From DATKNA01 sp963786765 (GTDB lineage: Bacteria > Actinomycetota > Actinomycetes > Actinomycetales > Kineosporiaceae): DNA of 64,000 nt. The notes under the pieces were generated by a model that worked only from the letters and a program-made list of their open reading frames with translations, was not told the origin of the DNA and ran no database searches. Location of the stretch: positions 66,307 to 130,306 of the forward strand of contig CAWBAJ010000021.1 of the NCBI GenBank assembly GCA_963786765.1. The letters are read 5' to 3'. The translations under genes and the position numbers were made by a program. Of the stretch, positions 60,710 through 64,000 are shown in pieces (within the stretch, counting starts at the first letter, position 1; the number at the start of each line of letters is the position of its first letter).

Positions 60710-62775
60710 TCAGGCCCGGAACTCGGCCCAGGTGGTCTTGCCGCCAAGGCCGAGCCGGACCCCCCAGGTGTCGGCGAGCGCCGCGACGAGGGCGAGCCCG
60801 CGGCCGCGCTCGTCCTCCCGGCCCGAGAGCCGGCGCACGGGCGGCAGCGCGGACCGGTCGGTGGTCTGCACCACCAGGCGCTGCGCCGTGGCGTAGGCGC
60901 GCAGCTCCACCGGGGGGCCGGCGTGCTCGACGGCGTTCGCCGCGAGCTCGCTCGTCACCTGCACGATGGCAGCTGCCCGCTCCGGCTGTGTCGCCGCCGC
61001 GACGGACGTGACGGCCCGGCGAGCGGCGGCCACGTCCGCGAGTTCGGTGAGCAGCAGCTGCGTGCGCCGCAGCTGGGCGGCGCCCGGGGAGAGCCGCACC
61101 AGCAGCAGGGCGACGTCGTCGGCGGCGGCGTCCGCGCCCGAAGGAGGTCAGCAGCTCGTCGGCGAGCGCCTGCAGGTCCTGCGTCGACCCCGCCTCCTCC
61201 AGCCGGGCGGCGAGCCTGGCCATGCCGAGCTCCACGTCGACCTCGCGCGACTCCACCAGCCCGTCGGTGTAGGCCGCCAGGACGCTGCCGGGCGGGAACG
61301 GGGTGACGAGCTCCTCGAAAGGGCCGAACCCGAGACCGAGCGGCGGCCCGGGGGTGCGGAGCGACCGTGCGGACCCGGCCGTCGGGGTCGCGGACGAGCA
61401 CGGGCGGATGGCCGGCCGAGGCGATGCGCAGCGTCTCGTCGAAGGGCTCGATACCCCGTAGACGGCCGTCGCGAACCGCGGCGGGATCCGTGCGCCGGTG
61501 CTGAGCTGCGGCGCGACGAGTTCGGTGACGTGCGTGTCGAGCAGGCCGAGCAGGTCCGCGGGGCCGAGCGCGGCGTGCGCGGCCGCCCGCATGGCCGCCC
61601 GCGCCTGCCCCATCACGGCGGCGGCCGGCAGCCCGCGGCCCGACACGTCGCCCACGCCCAGGCCGATCCGGCCCGCGCCCAGGTCGGTGACGTCGAACCA
61701 GTCGCCGCCGACGTCCACCTCCGGGCTGCCCGCCACGTAGCGGGTGGCGACGTCGACCTCCTGCATGTCGGGCAGGACGCTGGGCAGCAGCGCGCGCTGC
61801 AGGTCGAGGGCCACCTGCCACTGCGCCCGCACGCTGCGGACGTGCGCGACCGCCGCGCCGGCCCGGGCCGCGAGGTCCTCGAGGAACGGCACCTGCGCCG
61901 GCGTGAACGCCTCCCCGGTGTCGGTGAGCACCAGCGCGCCCGCGAAGTCGCCGGCGACGACGAGCGGGAGCACCGCGATCGTCCGGCTGCCGGCCCGCTC
62001 GAGCCAGGACCGCGACGGCGCGTCGACGGCGTCCCGGTCCGCGCCCTGCAGGTCGATGATCACTGGTCGCCCGGCGCCCATGGCCTCGTCCCAGGGCGAC
62101 GGGTCGTCCCGGCGGGCCGGTGGTGGCGGCGGTCCGAGCTGCTGGAGCACGGCCGGGTCGATCGCGATGGCGACCGGAGCCGCGGCCGTCGGCGTCGGGG
62201 GTGCCGCCGAGGGTGACGTACACGGCCGCCACCCGGGCCACGGCCGGTACCAGGGCGTCGGCGAGCGCCTGGAGTGCCGCGTCGGGGTCCGGCGCGACCG
62301 TCATCGCCTGGGTGAGCCGGGCGAGCAGCTCGGCGCGCCGGGCCTGCTCGCGGGCGCGGACCGTGCCGGTGACGTCGACGCTGGTGGTGAGCACCATCGG
62401 ATAGGGCGGGCCCTCGCCGACGGGGGAGACGACGAAGCGCAGCACGAGCTCCTGCCCGTCGACGTCGCGGACGCCGACGCGGCGCTCGTCCTGCCACGTC
62501 TCGCCGGTGAGCATGACCCGGCGCATCCCGTCCGCGCTCGACGCGGTCTCCGGGAACACCTCGGCGAGCGGCGCGCCGATGGGTCGCGGGCCGAGGAGCT
62601 CGCGGGAGAGCCGGTTCTGCAGCACCAGACACAGCTCGGGCCCGGCAGCACGGCGCTCAGCGTCGGGGATTCCTCGAGGGTCTGGGCGAGCAGCTCGAAG
62701 CCGGGCACGGCTGCGGCGGCCCCGTCGGGCGCACGGGCCCGGCGGGCGCGGCCTCGCGGGCAGCGGCACGGTCAC
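60710..62775 (-). CDS. PAS-GAF-SpoIIE phosphatase with HATPase domain, frameshifted as assembled
   Basis: About 690 residues. A PAS-like sensor (LCLVLQNRLSRELLG, GETWQDERRVGVRDVDG) is followed by a GAF-like domain (VLPLVVAGDFAGALVLTDTG), the PP2C/SpoIIE phosphatase (DLQRALLPSVLPDMQEVDVATRY-type start, VGGDWFDVTDLG, GVGDVSGRGLPAA) and a C-terminal anti-sigma HATPase (LAANAVEHAGPP, RGLALVAALADTWG). It fits a partner-switching controller of an alternative sigma factor. Five or so breaks lie near 62690, 62195, 61457, 61350 and 61140. GTG 62775 follows TACCGT by six bases. Confidence 0.82.
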
Positions 62776-62781
62776 GCCCGA

Positions 62782-62787
62782 ACGGTA
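62782..62787 (-). promoter_or_regulatory. Leaderless -10 hexamer TACCGT
   Basis: TACCGT, six bases, then GTG 62775 of the SpoIIE phosphatase gene. Confidence 0.5.
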
Positions 62788-62818
62788 CCGCCGGGCGCCT
62801 CTGCGCGAGCCGGAGGGA

Positions 62819-63370
62819 TCAGCCGCCGCCTCGCCCGGAACGCCGGGATCGGGCCTCCGCGGTCAGGTGGACGAGAGGCGAGGTCAGGTCGGCGGGGTAG
62901 GTCAGGGCCGCCCGGCGGGCCAGGCCCGCGACCGCCAGGGCGTAGCCGTCGACACCGAACCCGACGACGATGCCCGCGGCCACGGCCGACAGGTACGAGT
63001 GCTGCCGGAAGTCCTCGCGCGCGTGCACGTTCGACACGTGCACCTCGACGACCGGCACGCCGGTGCCGGCGATCGCGTCCCGCAGCGCGACCGACGTGTG
63101 CGTGTAGGCGCCCGCGTTCAGCACCACGCCGACGGCGTCCCCGGCCGTGTGCCGGCGGCCGGCCTCCTGCACCCAGTCGACCAGCTCGCCCTCGTGGTTG
63201 CTCTGCCGGGCCTCCACCTCGAGGCCGTAGCGGCCCGCCTCCTGGCGGCACAGGGCCTCGACGTCCGCGAGGGTCGCCGACCCGTAGACCGCCGGCTCCC
63301 GGGTCCCCAGCAGGTTGAGGTTGGGGCCGTTCAGCACGAGCACGGTGCGGGAGTCGTTCACGCCGCCCAT
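62819..63370 (-). CDS. aroQ: Type II 3-dehydroquinate dehydratase
   Basis: 183 residues from ATG 63370 (GTG 63361 possible). The shikimate-pathway enzyme dehydrates 3-dehydroquinate. It shows LVLNGPNLNLLGTREPAVYG with the catalytic Tyr, RQSNHEGELVDWVQ, VLNAGAYTHTSVALRDAI and EVHVSNVHARE. A 25-residue C-terminal tail (SPLVHLTAEARSRRSG) extends beyond most family members, but the fold is unbroken. It diverges from the winged-helix gene. Confidence 0.93.
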   Translation of the reverse strand: MGGVNDSRTVLVLNGPNLNLLGTREPAVYGSATLADVEALCRQEAGRYGLEVEARQSNHEGELVDWVQEAGRRHTAGDAVGVVLNAGAYTHTSVALRDAIAGTGVPVVEVHVSNVHAREDFRQHSYLSAVAAGIVVGFGVDGYALAVAGLARRAALTYPADLTSPLVHLTAEARSRRSGRGGG

Positions 63371-63401
63371 TGTGACACGGCGATAATGGAAGGATCGGCG
63401 C

Positions 63402-64000
63402 ATGGAGCTGACGTGGCCGGACGTGCTCGCCTGGCGGCTGGGGCGCCAGTTCCTGCTGCCGGACGCCGCCGCCTCCGCGCCGGACCCGTCGACCGTGGAC
63501 GTCGTCCGCCGGCTGGCCGGCGTCCAGGCGCAGGTGATGTCGGCCGCGGAGCAGGCGGTCGCCGTCCGGACCCCGAACTCCCGGGCCGGGGCCGCTCGCG
63601 CAGGGGCTCGCCCGGTGGCGAACTCGTGCGCACCTGGGCGATGCGCGGGACGCTGCACGTCCTGCCCGCGGGCGAGCTCGGCACCTACCTCGCGCCGCTC
63701 GCGGCCGCCCGGACCTGGGAGAAGGGGTCCTGGCAGAAGACCTTCCTGGACGCCGGCGGCATGCGCGTGCTCACCGACGCCGTCCGCGAGCTCCTCGACG
63801 GCGGCGCGGTGCTGACCCGGGAGGAGCTCACCGACGCGGTCGTGCTCGCGGGCCGGCGACCCCGCGCTGGCCGAGCACCTGCGCTCCGGCTGGGGCGCGG
63901 TGCTCAAGCCGCTCGCCTGGCAGGGCCTGCTCGTGCAGGGGCCGCCGCGGGCGGGGCCGGGTCACGTTCGCGAGCCCGGCGGCTCTGCCCGGTAGCAGTT
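63402..64000 (+). CDS. Winged-helix DNA-binding protein (HTH_42/AlkZ-like), truncated and frameshifted
   Basis: The gene runs off the right edge. The N-terminus ELTWPDVLAWRLGRQFLL and VVRRLAGVQAQVMSAAEQAVAVRT, then LVRTWAMRGTLHVLPAGEL and LTREELTDAVV, are those of the winged-helix glycosylase-like superfamily. Breaks near 63585, 63850 and 63950 disturb the frame. The family includes DNA glycosylases (AlkZ) acting on crosslinks and proteins linked to natural-product self-resistance, but this member's substrate is unknown. Confidence 0.75.

Noticed and set aside
1..64000. tRNA or rRNA genes
   Set aside because: No T-loop (GGTTCGA-type) with a matching acceptor stem and no rRNA-like stretch was seen on reading both strands.

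Overview
The window is very GC-rich, uses GTG starts freely, and carries families typical of Actinomycetota: XPB-type helicase with its WYL-domain partner, DUF3027, DUF2530, DUF1707, a DUF222/13E12 HNH protein, a BTAD-FHA regulator, a DtxR/IdeR-type regulator, citrate synthase 2 beside serC and pdxH, and a c-di-AMP (ydaO-type) leader before an NlpC/P60 hydrolase. It reads as chromosomal DNA of an actinomycete. I cannot name the genus from sequence alone. I see no rRNA, tRNA, transposase, phage module or CRISPR array.

Layout. 0-4 kb: tail of an ATPase-type regulator, a flavinylated FMN-binding protein coupled to a ferric-reductase-like membrane oxidoreductase, and an XPB helicase. 4-10 kb: a large secreted subtilase lying between XPB and its usual helicase-associated WYL partner. 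10-15 kb: an F420-type luciferase-like oxidoreductase, two membrane proteins and a HAD phosphatase. 15-22 kb: cold-shock protein, MFS carrier, DUF3027 and a sacsin-like HSP90-fold ATPase, DUF2530, SDR. 22-34 kb: MarR-MFS pair, xylulokinase, CPBP protease, agmatine deiminase, cytosine deaminase with cytosine permease, methyltransferases and a secreted propeller-like protein. 34-45 kb: secreted alkaline-phosphatase-superfamily protein, MFS, serC, citrate synthase 2, pdxH, a second subtilase and the DUF222 HNH protein. 46-58 kb: PQQ-type sugar dehydrogenase lipoprotein with a thioesterase, photolyase, DtxR regulator, riboswitch-controlled NlpC/P60, HNH, YihY, SRPBCC, BTAD-FHA, PIG-L deacetylase and glycosyltransferase. 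58-64 kb: multidrug-type MFS, DUF1707, SpoIIE phosphatase, aroQ and a truncated winged-helix protein.

Three themes run through the window. First, many genes have an extended -10 hexamer (TANNNT) ending 6-8 nt before the start codon, the signature of leaderless transcripts, and many neighbours are joined by a 4-nt GTGA start/stop overlap. Second, GC-rich minisatellites with 14-21 bp units recur both inside genes (coding low-complexity tails) and directly on stop codons, and three unrelated intergenic hairpins share an ATCACG core. Third, about 45 single-base frame breaks cluster at 19.9-34 kb and 58.7-64 kb while the rest is clean. The protein sequence continues intact in another frame each time, so I read these as assembly or sequencing indels rather than gene decay, and annotate the genes as continuous.

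The best candidates for undescribed biology are the coupled DUF3027/sacsin-like ATPase pair, the ATCACG-core palindromes, the stop-codon-anchored repeats, and a three-way-junction structure in the 484-bp gap before the second subtilase.
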